From positions 310,001 through 374,000 of the forward strand of contig NZ_JASCXI010000003.1 of NCBI RefSeq assembly GCF_030271515.1: a stretch of DNA of 64,000 nt, written 5' to 3'. Shown piece after piece: positions 1 to 8,109 of this stretch. This stretch comes from Erythrobacter oryzae (GTDB lineage Bacteria > Pseudomonadota > Alphaproteobacteria > Sphingomonadales > Sphingomonadaceae). How positions within the stretch are numbered: position 1 is the first letter of the stretch; each line of letters begins with the position of its first letter. Both the position numbers and the translations under genes were made by a program. Below the pieces are notes generated by a model. That model ran no database searches. It saw nothing but the letters and a program-made list of their open reading frames with translations, and was not told the DNA's origin.

Positions 1-708
1 GCGGTTCTGGATGCCGAGCCCCGAGCCGATCGGCGCGCCCAGCGGCATGATCGCGACCGCGCCCGCATCTTCCAGGTGCTTCGCCGCAATCGGATCGTCG
101 GCGCAGTAGACCATCGGGTGGAAACCCTCCTTGGCCAGCACCTCGGTCGCCTTCAGCGTCTCGCGCATGTCGGGGTAGAGCGTGCGCGCCTCGCCCAGCA
201 CCTCGAGCTTCACGAGATCCCAGCCCCCCGCCTCGCGCGCCAGCCGCAGCGTGCGCACCGCGTCCTCTCCGGTGAAGCACCCGGCGGTGTTGGGGAGGTA
301 AGTGATCTTCTTGGGGTCGATGAAGTCGGTCAGCATCGGCGCCTTGGGATCGCTGACGTTCACGCGACGCACCGCGACCGTGACGATCTCCGCGCCGCTG
401 GCTTCCACCGCGGCGGCGTTCTGCTCGAAGCTCTTGTACTTGCCCGTGCCGACGATCAGCCGGCTGCGGAAAGTGCGGCCCGCGACGGTCCAGGTATCGT
501 CATGATCGCCGCCGCCCACGAAATGCACGATCTCCAGCACATCGCCCTCGGCCAGCGCCGCGTCGCCCAAGGTCGAGCGCGGGACGATTTCGCCGTTCCT
601 CTCCACCGCGACTTTCTCGGGCAGCAATTCCAGCTCGCGCACCAGATCGGCGATGGTCGCGGCGGCCGAGCGGTGGGGCGCGCCGTTCAGGGTGATGCTC
701 TTGGTCAT
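1..708 (-). CDS. thiG: ThiS-ThiG fusion, thiazole synthase (partial, 3' end outside window)
   Basis: Builds the thiazole phosphate moiety of thiamine from deoxyxylulose phosphate, dehydroglycine and sulfur carried by ThiS. The visible 236 codons start with a ThiS ubiquitin-like domain (residues 1-67, ending in Gly-Gly-Gly at 65-67) and run without a break into ThiG (from about residue 72), with the VGTGKY motif near 86-91 and the Schiff-base lysine in VKLEVLG near 167. The reading frame is still open at base 1, so the C-terminal end of ThiG is missing. An in-frame ATG at 720 is an alternative start with GAGGG closer to it; 708 gives the usual ThiS N-terminus (MTKSITLNG). Carrier and synthase are normally separate proteins, so the fusion is unusual. 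Confidence 0.93.
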   Translation of the reverse strand, partial: MTKSITLNGAPHRSAAATIADLVRELELLPEKVAVERNGEIVPRSTLGDAALAEGDVLEIVHFVGGGDHDDTWTVAGRTFRSRLIVGTGKYKSFEQNAAAVEASGAEIVTVAVRRVNVSDPKAPMLTDFIDPKKITYLPNTAGCFTGEDAVRTLRLAREAGGWDLVKLEVLGEARTLYPDMRETLKATEVLAKEGFHPMVYCADDPIAAKHLEDAGAVAIMPLGAPIGSGLGIQNR

Positions 709-757
709 GCGCGGTGACATAGTCCCTCGCAGCCCCCGCGCAACCCGCGCGTTTTGA

Positions 758-1147
758 TCAGTCGCCGGTGCGCAGGTTCATCCAGTGCGCGAAGGCAACG
801 ATGGCGACGCCTGCGAGGGTGAGCAGGAATTCGTTGGTCCCGTGCGGCACCAGCAGCGCGAGGCCCATCAGGGCGAGCCCCCCGAGCGCCACGAGGAACG
901 GCCCGCGCCGCCCGCTCCGCAGCATCCCGCGCCCGATCGCCAGCGCGGCGACGATCAGCGCCAGCACCAGTCCGATGCGGTGGATGTTCTCGTCAAGCAG
1001 GAAGTGCCCGCCGAGGCCCAGCGCCGAGACCAGCAGCAATGTCGCCAGACAGTGCAGCACGCACAGGCCCGCCAGCCCGATCCCGAGCTGGTCGAGTCGG
1101 CGCCGCAGCGAGGGGCGACTCGCGGAAGAATGGGCATCGGGGGTCAT
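758..1147 (-). CDS. MerC-domain membrane protein
   Basis: Small inner-membrane protein of 129 residues with four likely transmembrane segments. The first contains the metal-binding-looking pattern C-V-L-H-C (near residues 28-32) typical of MerC-type proteins. MerC proteins transport mercury, but genomic MerC-domain homologues without a mer operon are common in sphingomonads and may act on another metal; no mer genes are near. The start at 1147 gives MTPDAHSS; an ATG at 1162 is also in frame. A palindrome at 1163-1179 lies right at the start, suggesting control by a metal-responsive repressor (inference). It is divergent from ctaA. Confidence 0.8.
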   Translation of the reverse strand: MTPDAHSSASRPSLRRRLDQLGIGLAGLCVLHCLATLLLVSALGLGGHFLLDENIHRIGLVLALIVAALAIGRGMLRSGRRGPFLVALGGLALMGLALLVPHGTNEFLLTLAGVAIVAFAHWMNLRTGD

Positions 1148-1162
1148 GCTGGGAGTGCACAT

Positions 1163-1179
1163 ATGTAATGTTGTTACAT
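1163..1179. promoter_or_regulatory. Inverted repeat, candidate metal-regulator operator
   Basis: ATGTAA-TGTTG-TTACAT forms a 17-bp inverted repeat in the gap between the divergent merC-like gene and ctaA, close to the merC-like start. Its layout (TGTAAT...GTTACA arms around three central bases) resembles Zur/Fur-family boxes, but it is not an exact match to a published consensus. The operator role is inference. Confidence 0.4.
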
Positions 1180-1268
1180 TGTGCAAGGCGCACTTGCGCT
1201 TATCGCACAGCGCTTTGCGGCGAACGGGCTTGCGCACGCGCGACCGCGGGGACAAAGAGCGGTTCGCC

Positions 1269-2333
1269 ATGGCCACCTCCGCATCCGTGTCGAACCTGTT
1301 TCCGCCCGCCACCGGAACCCGCGCCCGCCCGCTGGCGGTGGCGCGCTGGCTCGAGTGCGTGGCGCTGCTGGTCGTGATGATCGTCGTCGTCGGCGGGATC
1401 ACCCGGCTGACCGAGAGCGGGCTGTCGATCACCGAGTGGAATGTCGTGAGCGGCATCCTCCCGCCGCTGACCGAGGCCCAGTGGCAGGCCGAATTCGCCA
1501 AGTACCGCCTCACCGCCGAATACCGGATGGAGAGCGGCCCGGCGGGGATGGATCTCGCCGCGTTCCAGTTCATCTTCTTCTGGGAATGGTTCCACCGCAT
1601 CCTCGGGCGGCTGATCGGCATGGCCTTCCTGCTGCCGCTGGTTGTGTTCGCGGCGCGGCGCATGATCCCGGCAGGCTATGGCTGGCGGCTTGGGGCCATG
1701 TTCGCGCTGATCTGCGGACAGGGCGCGCTGGGGTGGTACATGGTGTCCTCGGGGATGGGCGCGACCAATCTCACCGACGTGAGCCACTTCCGCCTCGCCG
1801 CGCACCTGCTGACCGCGTTGTTCCTGCTGGCAGGGCTGGTGTGGACCGCGCGCGACCTGCGGCTGCTGGCGAGCGATCCGGCCGCGCGCCCCGTGCCGCT
1901 CCGACCCGGTGCGGCGCTGGTGGCGGGGGTGCTGTTCATCCAGCTGCTGCTCGGCGCTTTCGTCGCGGGCCTCAATGCGGGCCACGCGGCGAGCGACTGG
2001 CCGCTGATGAACGGGCGGCTGATTCCGGAGGCGGATTGGTCGCAGGGCGTGGCGTCCACCCTCTTCAATGATCCCTTCCTGCTCCACTTCCTGCACCGCT
2101 GGTGGGCGTGGGTGGCGGTCGCCGCGCTGGTGTGGCTGGCGCGCGCCGTGCGCAAGACCTCGCGGCTCGACAGCGTGCTGGTCCACTCTGCCTTCGGGAC
2201 GATGGTGCTGCTCGGCATCGCGACGGTGATGAGCGGGGTCTCCTTGTGGATCGCCGCCGCGCACCAATTGGTCGGCGCGCTGACGGTCGTCGCCACCGTG
2301 CGCGCGATGCACTCCTACGGGCGCGCCGGATGA
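1269..2333 (+). CDS. ctaA: Heme A synthase (COX15/CtaA)
   Basis: Oxidises the C8 methyl of heme O to a formyl group to give heme A for cytochrome aa3 oxidase, in the inner membrane. The protein has 354 residues and about eight transmembrane helices. The heme-ligand histidines lie in the conserved contexts EWFHRILGR (His near 109), DVSHFRLAAH, LHRWWAW and AAHQLVGAL. The ATG at 1269 is preceded by an AAAGAG-type ribosome site and gives the normal family length; the frame stays open far upstream but there it overlaps the divergent merC-like gene. The stop overlaps the cutA start (ATGA). Confidence 0.95.
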   Translation: MATSASVSNLFPPATGTRARPLAVARWLECVALLVVMIVVVGGITRLTESGLSITEWNVVSGILPPLTEAQWQAEFAKYRLTAEYRMESGPAGMDLAAFQFIFFWEWFHRILGRLIGMAFLLPLVVFAARRMIPAGYGWRLGAMFALICGQGALGWYMVSSGMGATNLTDVSHFRLAAHLLTALFLLAGLVWTARDLRLLASDPAARPVPLRPGAALVAGVLFIQLLLGAFVAGLNAGHAASDWPLMNGRLIPEADWSQGVASTLFNDPFLLHFLHRWWAWVAVAALVWLARAVRKTSRLDSVLVHSAFGTMVLLGIATVMSGVSLWIAAAHQLVGALTVVATVRAMHSYGRAG

Positions 2334-2647
2334 GCGCCGCGCTCGTCTGGTGCCCTTTCCCTGACGCTGACAGCGCCCGCGCCGCCGCCGACGCGTTGCT
2401 CGATGACGCGCTGATCGCCTGCGCCAACATCCTCGGCCCTGTCGAGAGCCGCTTCGTGTGGGAAGGCGCGCGGGCCACCGGCAGCGAGGTCGCGGTGGTG
2501 TTCAAGACCACTTCCGAGCGGCTCGATGCCGTAGTCGAACGCCTCGGCGAGCTTCACCCCTACGATACCCCAGCGATCATCGGCTGGCATGCCGACGCGG
2601 CCCATCCGGCCACCTTCGCATGGCTGGCGGGGAGCATTCCGGGCTAG
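2330..2647 (+). CDS. cutA: Divalent cation tolerance protein CutA
   Basis: Small cytoplasmic trimeric protein (105 residues) of the CutA1 family, with a ferredoxin-like fold related to PII proteins. Family hallmarks are [20 protein letters not shown] and the C-terminal [11 protein letters not shown] stretch. CutA is linked to copper and other divalent cation tolerance, but its exact role is unsettled. The start overlaps the ctaA stop by four bases (ATGA), so the two genes are probably co-transcribed and translationally coupled. A short hairpin follows the stop (GCGGTA at 2647-2652, TACCGC at 2659-2664). Confidence 0.93.
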   Translation: MSAALVWCPFPDADSARAAADALLDDALIACANILGPVESRFVWEGARATGSEVAVVFKTTSERLDAVVERLGELHPYDTPAIIGWHADAAHPATFAWLAGSIPG

Positions 2648-2685
2648 CGGTATTATTTTACCGCATCGAGAAATGGCGCTTTTGC

Positions 2686-2714
2686 TTGACTTCGCGCCCC
2701 CCGGAAGACATTTG
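2686..2714 (+). promoter_or_regulatory. Weak candidate promoter for rplM-rpsI
   Basis: TTGACT at 2686-2691 is a good -35 hexamer; about 17 bases later CATTTG (2709-2714) is a poor -10. It lies in the gap before rplM, after the cutA hairpin. Position and -35 support a promoter; the -10 does not help much. Confidence 0.3.
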
Positions 2715-2805
2715 CGCGCCACTTCGCTCCCCCGGCTGCGGTCGGCGCGGGGTGATTCTCCCGGACATCCCCCGGCAGAGCAGTTTTGAACCAAGGACAC
2801 ATGCC

Positions 2806-3285
2806 ATGAAGGCGCTCAGCAAGCAGACCCGGTCGATCAAACCGGCCGAGGTCGAAAAGAACTGGCACATCATCGACGCCGACGGTCTCGTCGTGGGTCG
2901 TCTTGCCTCGATCATCGCCAACATCCTGCGCGGCAAGACCAAGCCGAGCTACACCCCGCACGTCGATTGCGGCGATCACGTGATCGTCATCAACGTCGAA
3001 AAGGTGAAGTTCACCGGCAACAAGATGGGCGACAAGGTCTATTACAAGCACACCGGCCACCCCGGCGGCATCAAGGAAACCACCCCCGCCAAGGTGCTGG
3101 GCGGCCGTTTCCCCGAGCGCGTGCTGGAAAAGGCTGTCGAGCGCATGATTCCGCGCGGCCCCCTCGGCCGCAAGCAGATGAAGGCGCTGCACCTCTATGC
3201 CGGCACCGAGCATCCGCATGACGGCCAGAAGCCGCAGGTGCTCGACGTCGCTTCCATGAACCGCAAGAACAAGGTGGCCGCGTAA
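2806..3285 (+). CDS. rplM: 50S ribosomal protein L13
   Basis: Ribosomal protein uL13 (159 residues), an early 23S-binding assembly protein of the large subunit. Family features are [18 protein letters not shown] near residues 19-36, [27 protein letters not shown] and the [17 protein letters not shown] segment. An ATG five bases earlier (2801) reads only two codons before a stop, so 2806 is the start. The stop overlaps the rpsI start (TAATG), the standard L13-S9 operon arrangement. Confidence 0.98.
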   Translation: MKALSKQTRSIKPAEVEKNWHIIDADGLVVGRLASIIANILRGKTKPSYTPHVDCGDHVIVINVEKVKFTGNKMGDKVYYKHTGHPGGIKETTPAKVLGGRFPERVLEKAVERMIPRGPLGRKQMKALHLYAGTEHPHDGQKPQVLDVASMNRKNKVAA

Positions 3286-3800
3286 TGGCTGACGAAACCA
3301 ACACCGTCTCGGATCTCGCCGATCTGAAGGACATCGCCGCAAGCGTGCCGCAGGGTGACGCTGCCGAGATCGCCCGCGTCACCGCGCCGCTGCGTCAGCG
3401 CGAAGTCGATGCGCAGGGCCGCTCCTACGCCACCGGCCGCCGCAAGGACGCGGTCGCCCGCGTGTGGGTCAAACCCGGCACCGGCAAGATCACCATCAAC
3501 GGCCGCGATCAGGAAACCTACTTCGCGCGCCCGACGCTGCGTCTGGTGATCAACCAGCCCTTCACCGTCACCGACCGTGCCGGCCAGTACGACGTCGTCG
3601 CCACCGTGCGCGGCGGCGGTCTGTCGGGTCAGGCGGGCGCCGTGAAGCACGGCATCGCCCAGGCCCTGACCAAGTACGAGCCCGAGCTGCGCTCCGCCGT
3701 GAAGGCCGAAGGCTTCCTCACCCGCGACAGCCGCGTGGTCGAGCGCAAGAAGTACGGCAAGGCCAAGGCCCGCCGCAGCTTCCAGTTCTCGAAGCGCTAA
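3285..3800 (+). CDS. rpsI: 30S ribosomal protein S9
   Basis: Ribosomal protein uS9 (171 residues). The core begins near residue 47 ([16 protein letters not shown]) and the C-terminus ends in the basic RRSFQFSKR tail that reaches the P-site tRNA. About 40 extra N-terminal residues compared with E. coli S9 are normal for alphaproteobacteria. The start codon shares a base with the rplM stop. A strong terminator follows at 3822-3854. Confidence 0.98.
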   Translation: MADETNTVSDLADLKDIAASVPQGDAAEIARVTAPLRQREVDAQGRSYATGRRKDAVARVWVKPGTGKITINGRDQETYFARPTLRLVINQPFTVTDRAGQYDVVATVRGGGLSGQAGAVKHGIAQALTKYEPELRSAVKAEGFLTRDSRVVERKKYGKAKARRSFQFSKR

Positions 3801-3821
3801 GGCTCTCCGATACCGGACAAG

Positions 3822-3854
3822 AAAGGGCGGCCCCCGCGAGGGAGCCGCCCTTTT
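3822..3854 (+). terminator. Rho-independent terminator of rplM-rpsI
   Basis: AAAGGGCGGC (3822-3831) pairs perfectly with GCCGCCCTTT (3844-3853), followed by a short T run. It lies 22 bases after the rpsI stop. Confidence 0.85.
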
Positions 3855-3875
3855 CATTTGCCGACGCTGCAGGAG

Positions 3876-4073
3876 TCAGCGTTGCAGTAGCGAGAGCGCG
3901 AAGAACAACCCCGTTCCCGACAGGAACAGCGGCCACGACCAGAACATCCGCACATCGCCCAGCGAGACCAATTGGATCGCCAGAGGCCCCGCGCTGGTGC
4001 CCTGCGATCCGATAACCACCGCGATCACCGCCGAAACGATCGCGCCAAAGACCACCGACTTGATCATGTCCAT
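3876..4073 (-). CDS. Small membrane protein, unknown function
   Basis: A 65-residue protein with two hydrophobic segments (about residues 5-24 and 43-62) joined by a short polar loop with the sequence SLGDVRMFWSWP. I do not recognise a family. It converges with rpsI and ends just past that operon's terminator. Codon use matches its neighbours and the hydrophobic pattern is regular, which supports a real gene. The next leftward gene starts about 170 bases upstream, so it probably has its own promoter. Confidence 0.6.
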   Translation of the reverse strand: MDMIKSVVFGAIVSAVIAVVIGSQGTSAGPLAIQLVSLGDVRMFWSWPLFLSGTGLFFALSLLQR

Positions 4074-4242
4074 CGCCTTTCCCGTAGGCGCGCCCCGGCT
4101 GGCGGCGCAGTTGGAAGGTGCAGACGCGCGTGAAAGACAATCGGGTGCATGCCGTCCCCGCGCGCCTGCCCCTATGCTATCACCAACAAAATCTTAACAC
4201 GGGCGATAGAGGAAAGGTTAAGGCCGAACCCCGTATGTTTAC

Positions 4243-5007
4243 CTAGAGCGTTTCCGCTCCCGCGCCGATCAGCCTGAGGTGCGTTTCGATCACCCCGCCG
4301 GCCTCGCATTCGATCACCCGCCAGCACGCCGGCGTCTCGTGACGCAGCCGGGTCGAGAGCGTGCCGGTGCCGATCATCCGCATCGCGTGGCCGCCCTTCT
4401 CGCGGCGCTGGTCGAAGGGGACATGGACATGGCCCGAGATCACCGCATCCGCCCCCGCCGCGGCGAGCTGCGCGAAGGCCGCATCGCCGCCGATGGTGGG
4501 GTTCTCGGGCTTGCCCTCGTCGCCCAGCAGCGGGTGATGGGCGATGACGATCACCGTTCGCAGGTCTCCGGCGGCCTTCAATGCGCCGATCGCTTCGAGC
4601 GCGCCGCGCAGCGCGGCGGGCTTCACCACCCCGTCACTCCAGGGAAAGCGGGTCTGGGCGCGCACCGTCGTGCGCAGCGGCACCAGCACCACGTCGGCGC
4701 TCGCGAACCCGTCCGCCACCGCCGCGCGCAGGGCGTTGTAGCGGCGGAAGGGGTCGGTGAAGCGCTCCCACGGGTTGTAATAGGGCATGTCGTGATTGCC
4801 CGGCTCGAGCACCACCGGCACGCCGAGGCTCGCGAACCAGTCCCGCGCGGCGGCATATTCCGAATGCTTGGCGCGCTGGGTGAGATCGCCGGTGCACACC
4901 ACCGCATCGGGCTTTTCGCGAGCGACCGCCTCGGCCACGGCGGCGAGCGCAACGCGGTCCTCGACACCGAAATGGACATCGCTGATGTGGAACAGGCGGG
5001 TCGGCAT
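4243..5007 (-). CDS. Metallophosphoesterase (calcineurin-like)
   Basis: Cytoplasmic phosphoesterase of 254 residues with the complete binuclear-metal motif set: ISDVHFG (residues 8-14), CTGDLTQ, EPGNHDMPY, IAHHPLL and SGHVHVP. The layout resembles 3',5'-cyclic-AMP phosphodiesterase CpdA-like enzymes, but the substrate cannot be read from sequence. The gene lies nine bases downstream of a small membrane protein gene on the same strand and is probably co-transcribed with it. Confidence 0.9.
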   Translation of the reverse strand: MPTRLFHISDVHFGVEDRVALAAVAEAVAREKPDAVVCTGDLTQRAKHSEYAAARDWFASLGVPVVLEPGNHDMPYYNPWERFTDPFRRYNALRAAVADGFASADVVLVPLRTTVRAQTRFPWSDGVVKPAALRGALEAIGALKAAGDLRTVIVIAHHPLLGDEGKPENPTIGGDAAFAQLAAAGADAVISGHVHVPFDQRREKGGHAMRMIGTGTLSTRLRHETPACWRVIECEAGGVIETHLRLIGAGAETL

Positions 5008-5016
5008 GGGCGCGGT

Positions 5017-5289
5017 CTATAGCTTGCCGTTCAGGATAAGCCATGCCGCCCCGGCATTGACCGCGGTGTAGACCGCATAGGCCCACGCGAAGCCCGGCCA
5101 ACCCCTCACCGACAGCAGCAGCGCGAAGAACAGCACCGCGAACTCGCTCAGCATCGCGGCGCGGCGGCCGAGGGTCTGGCTCGCCGCGGGCAGGCGCGCG
5201 AACAGCGGATGCCCGCGCGCGAACACAGCGCCGAAAATGGCGAAGTTGGCGATGCCGAGGAGGAAGATGAACGCGGTGGCCGGACCCAT
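5017..5289 (-). CDS. Small integral membrane protein, unknown function
   Basis: A 90-residue hydrophobic protein with three likely transmembrane segments (about 3-22, 48-63 and 66-86). No family recognised. It sits immediately upstream of the metallophosphoesterase gene (nine-base gap, same strand), suggesting one transcript. The regular membrane-protein pattern supports a real gene. Confidence 0.65.
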   Translation of the reverse strand: MGPATAFIFLLGIANFAIFGAVFARGHPLFARLPAASQTLGRRAAMLSEFAVLFFALLLSVRGWPGFAWAYAVYTAVNAGAAWLILNGKL

Positions 5290-5350
5290 CGTCCCAATAT
5301 GGCGCTACGCCGGTCGATTGGAAACCGCCATTTGTCGCCCGTTTCACGTC

Positions 5351-5365
5351 ATTGATCATATCAAT
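5351..5365. promoter_or_regulatory. Inverted repeat upstream of the urcA-like gene
   Basis: ATTGAT-CAT-ATCAAT is a perfect 6+3+6 inverted repeat in the 229-bp gap between divergent genes, about 150 bases before the UrcA-family start. It is AT-rich against a GC-rich background, which is why it stands out. Operator function is a guess. Confidence 0.3.
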
Positions 5366-5518
5366 GCTGCGCCGGTCGAGCGTCCGACCGGGGTTGATCG
5401 ACATCGCGATGCGACTCGCCGGGGAGGGGCGTATCAATTGTTTCAGCAGGAAGCCTGGCACCCCCGGATCGGACCCCCGCCCGATCTCAGGCCCCTGCGA
5501 GAGATGGAGGATCCCCCG

Positions 5519-5845
5519 ATGAAAACCCTTGCGAAATCACTTCTGACCGTAGGCCTTTCGGCCGCACTCGTCACCCCCGCCTTTGCCGCGAACCCGTTCG
5601 AGGAAGCCCCGCGCCGCACCGCAGAAGTCCAGTTCGCCGATCTCGACCTCGGCACCGCCGCCGGCCAGCGCGCGCTCGACACCCGGATCGAGACCGCGAT
5701 CCGCCAGGTGTGCCGCAACGTCAGCGTCAAGACCGGCACCCGGATCATGGATCAGAGCGCGCAGGAGTGCAAAGCCCGCGCCCGTGCCGAAGCCAAGCAG
5801 CAGGTCGCTGCGGTGATGGCCAGCGACGCCCAGCGCGGCGGTTGA
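5519..5845 (+). CDS. UrcA family protein, exported
   Basis: A 108-residue protein with a clear signal peptide (MKTLAKSLLTVGLSAALVTPAFA, cleaved after AFA near residue 23). The mature part has the UrcA-family pattern: VQFADLDLGTAAGQRALDTRIETAI followed by two cysteines (in VCRN and QECK) likely to form a disulfide in the periplasm. UrcA proteins occur in multiple copies in sphingomonads and have no established biochemical function. The gene is monocistronic and ends in a strong terminator. Confidence 0.85.
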   Translation: MKTLAKSLLTVGLSAALVTPAFAANPFEEAPRRTAEVQFADLDLGTAAGQRALDTRIETAIRQVCRNVSVKTGTRIMDQSAQECKARARAEAKQQVAAVMASDAQRGG

Positions 5846-5890
5846 TCCGCGTAACGTTTTTGCCCCGCGCCCCCGGTGCGTGTGAGGCAT

Positions 5891-5934
5891 CGGCCCGAAC
5901 CCTTCCAGTCCCTGGGGTTCGGGCCGTTTTTTTT
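5891..5934 (+). terminator. Rho-independent terminator of the urcA-like gene
   Basis: CGGCCCGAACCC (5891-5902) pairs perfectly over 12 bp with GGGTTCGGGCCG (5915-5926), followed by eight Ts (5927-5934). It is one of the strongest terminators in the window. Confidence 0.93.
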
Positions 5935-5979
5935 GGTTTTGTGGGGCTGCTGGCGCGCGAGATAACTGCGCGCCGCCCC

Positions 5980-6735
5980 TTACCTTCCAGCCATCGCCTT
6001 GACGCGCGCCAAGTAAGTCCGGCCGATCCGCAGCGCCTCGCCATTGACCAGCTCCGCCGACCACACGCCGAGGCCATCGTGCCTGAGGCCGCGAATATGG
6101 TCGCGGCGCAGGATCGTCGAGCGGTGGATGCGGATGAACTGTTCGGGGTCGAGCCGCTCTTCCAGCCCGGCGATGGTCTGGAGCAGCAGGTAGGAGCGCG
6201 CATTCTCGGCGCTCCCGACATGCAGGCGCACATAGTCGCGCTCGGCGTCGATCTGGTGGACCTCGCTCACCGCGATCCGCAGCAGCTCGGAGCGGTGCGG
6301 CACCCACAGCTCGTCGAGATAGCGCCCCGCCTTCTGGCGGCGCTGCCCGCGGCGGGCGACGGCGCGCTCGATCGCGCGCTCGAGCCGGTCGGCCGAGACG
6401 GGCTTCAGGACGTAATCCACTGCCTCCAGATCGAAGGCCTCGACCGCGAAGTGATCGTGGGCCGTCACGAAAATCACCACCGGCGCCTGCGGCTGCGCGG
6501 CGAAGTGGCGCGCGACACCGAGGCCGTCCAATTCCGGCATGGTCATGTCGAGCAGCACCAGATCAGGCTCGAGCTTTTCGGCCAGCCGCAACGCGGCCGC
6601 GCCGTCGCTCGCTGTGCCGACCACGCGGACGGCGGGGATCTCGGCACAGATCACCTGCACCCGCTCGACCGCGAGCGGTTCGTCGTCGACGATCAGGGTG
6701 CGCAGCGCAGTATTCTCGGTTTCGGTCTCAGGCAT
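5980..6735 (-). CDS. LytTR-family response regulator
   Basis: Response regulator of 251 residues. The receiver domain (about 10-130) has the acidic pair DD at 17-18, the phosphoacceptor Asp63 in LLDMTMPE and the lysine of LKPV. A LytTR DNA-binding domain follows (about 145-250; FIRIHRSTILRRDHI). It is co-transcribed with, and overlaps by eight bases, the LytS-type kinase gene upstream, so the two are a cognate pair. LytTR regulators bind direct repeats upstream of targets; no target is evident here. Confidence 0.93.
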   Translation of the reverse strand: MPETETENTALRTLIVDDEPLAVERVQVICAEIPAVRVVGTASDGAAALRLAEKLEPDLVLLDMTMPELDGLGVARHFAAQPQAPVVIFVTAHDHFAVEAFDLEAVDYVLKPVSADRLERAIERAVARRGQRRQKAGRYLDELWVPHRSELLRIAVSEVHQIDAERDYVRLHVGSAENARSYLLLQTIAGLEERLDPEQFIRIHRSTILRRDHIRGLRHDGLGVWSAELVNGEALRIGRTYLARVKAMAGR

Positions 6736-7990
6736 GACGGTTCACGGGCCTCGACAGGGGGATGCGGATTTCGGTGCAATAGCCGCCCGGGACGGGGGCT
6801 GACGAGAAGCCGATATCGGGGCCGAAGCGCGCCTCCAGCCGGTCGCGCACGTTGGCGAGGCCGATGCCGAAGCCGTGGGTGGTGCCCTGCGGCACGCCGG
6901 GGCCATCGTCGCCGACGGTGATCACGAGCCGGTCGAATTCCTCGCGCGCGGCCAGCGTGATGGTGACGGGGCGCGACACCGGCGAGACGGCATACTTGAC
7001 CGAATTCTCCACCAGCGGTTGCAGGATCATCCCCGGCACGCGGCATTCCTCGAGATCGAGCGGCAGATCGAACTTCGTCACCAGCCGGGTGGGAAAGCGC
7101 ACCGTCTCGATATCAAGGTAGAGCTTCTGCAGGTCGAATTCGTCGCGCAGGGAGACATCGGCGGTCGGCTCGGTGGCGAGCGAGTGGCGGTAGAAGCGGC
7201 TGATCGTCTGGATCATCCGCTCGGCGCTGTCGGCCTTGCCGGTCATCACCAGCGCGGAGAGCGAATTCAGCGTGTTGAACAGGAAATGCGGGTTCACCTG
7301 ATAGCGCAGGGAGCGCAGCTCGGCGGCCTTGGCGGCGGAGCGGAACTGCTCCTCGCGCCGCTGCGCGCTGCGGGCCTGCACCCCGGCGAGCAGCGCGAAA
7401 TAGGTCGAAGCCCAGGCGAGCAGCAGGAAGTAGCGCCCCAGCGCCACGTCCAACAGCTTGCGCCAGAAATCGGAATAGGTCTCGGCCGGCGCGATCATCA
7501 CCGCCTGCGAATCGACCACATCCGAGTCCCCCTGCTGCTGCCCCGCCGGGCTGACGCGGCGCACGGGGACATCGACCAGCAGATTGCCGCTCTCGTCGCG
7601 GCGCAGGTTGATGTTGTATTTCTTGGCGTAGAGCTGCTCCTGTGCAAGCTCGATGTCGCGGAAGATCCACTGGTTCACCTGACCGATGGCAAGCGCGATC
7701 GGGAAGGCCAGCGCCAGCGCCGCGGCGATCTTGAGCCACAGCGGCCGCGCGTCGAACAGCCGCAGCAGCAGCCACAGCACGATCGTCAGCGCGATCCCCA
7801 AGGCGGTGATGACCAGCCGCCGCCAGCCTAGTTCGACCTGAAGCGAGAGATCGAGCACCAGGCTCGAACGGAAGGTGGTGAGCGCGAAATAGGTCGCCCA
7901 CAGCACGACCATCGAGAACAGCACCGTGCGGAAGGACACGGTGGCGGCGGGTTCGGCGGGGGCGGTATCGCTCAGCGGGTTGGTTGCCAT
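6728..7990 (-). CDS. LytS/YpdA-type sensor histidine kinase
   Basis: Inner-membrane sensor kinase of 420 residues. Four likely transmembrane helices (about 23-40, 58-77, 86-104, 183-203) enclose a periplasmic or loop region (about 105-180). The His_kinase motif has His235 in NPHFLFNTLNSL. The ATPase domain has the N box (ENSVKYA) and G box (GDDGPGVP ... GFGIGLANVRDRL). This is the short LytS architecture without GAF or 5TM-5TMR domains. The signal is unknown. It overlaps the response regulator gene by eight bases. Confidence 0.92.
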   Translation of the reverse strand: MATNPLSDTAPAEPAATVSFRTVLFSMVVLWATYFALTTFRSSLVLDLSLQVELGWRRLVITALGIALTIVLWLLLRLFDARPLWLKIAAALALAFPIALAIGQVNQWIFRDIELAQEQLYAKKYNINLRRDESGNLLVDVPVRRVSPAGQQQGDSDVVDSQAVMIAPAETYSDFWRKLLDVALGRYFLLLAWASTYFALLAGVQARSAQRREEQFRSAAKAAELRSLRYQVNPHFLFNTLNSLSALVMTGKADSAERMIQTISRFYRHSLATEPTADVSLRDEFDLQKLYLDIETVRFPTRLVTKFDLPLDLEECRVPGMILQPLVENSVKYAVSPVSRPVTITLAAREEFDRLVITVGDDGPGVPQGTTHGFGIGLANVRDRLEARFGPDIGFSSAPVPGGYCTEIRIPLSRPVNRHA

Positions 7991-8109
7991 TATGCCGGAC
8001 AGCGATACCGCGCCTGCCCGGCTATGGGAACCGGGCAGGGCGCAAGTTGTCGGGCGCAGACTCGCCTTGGTCGAAAGATGAACAGCCGTTCATCATCGAC
8101 CAACAGCAC

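Noticed and set aside
1200..2312. 370-codon minus-strand frame opposite ctaA
   Set aside because: Shadow of ctaA; composition is His/Arg/Gln-rich without a fold, and ctaA has conserved heme-ligand histidines.
4180..4230. Two TTAA motifs considered as a CtrA site
   Set aside because: TTAA at about 4195 and GTTAAGG at about 4215 are far more than seven bases apart and have no aligned pair.
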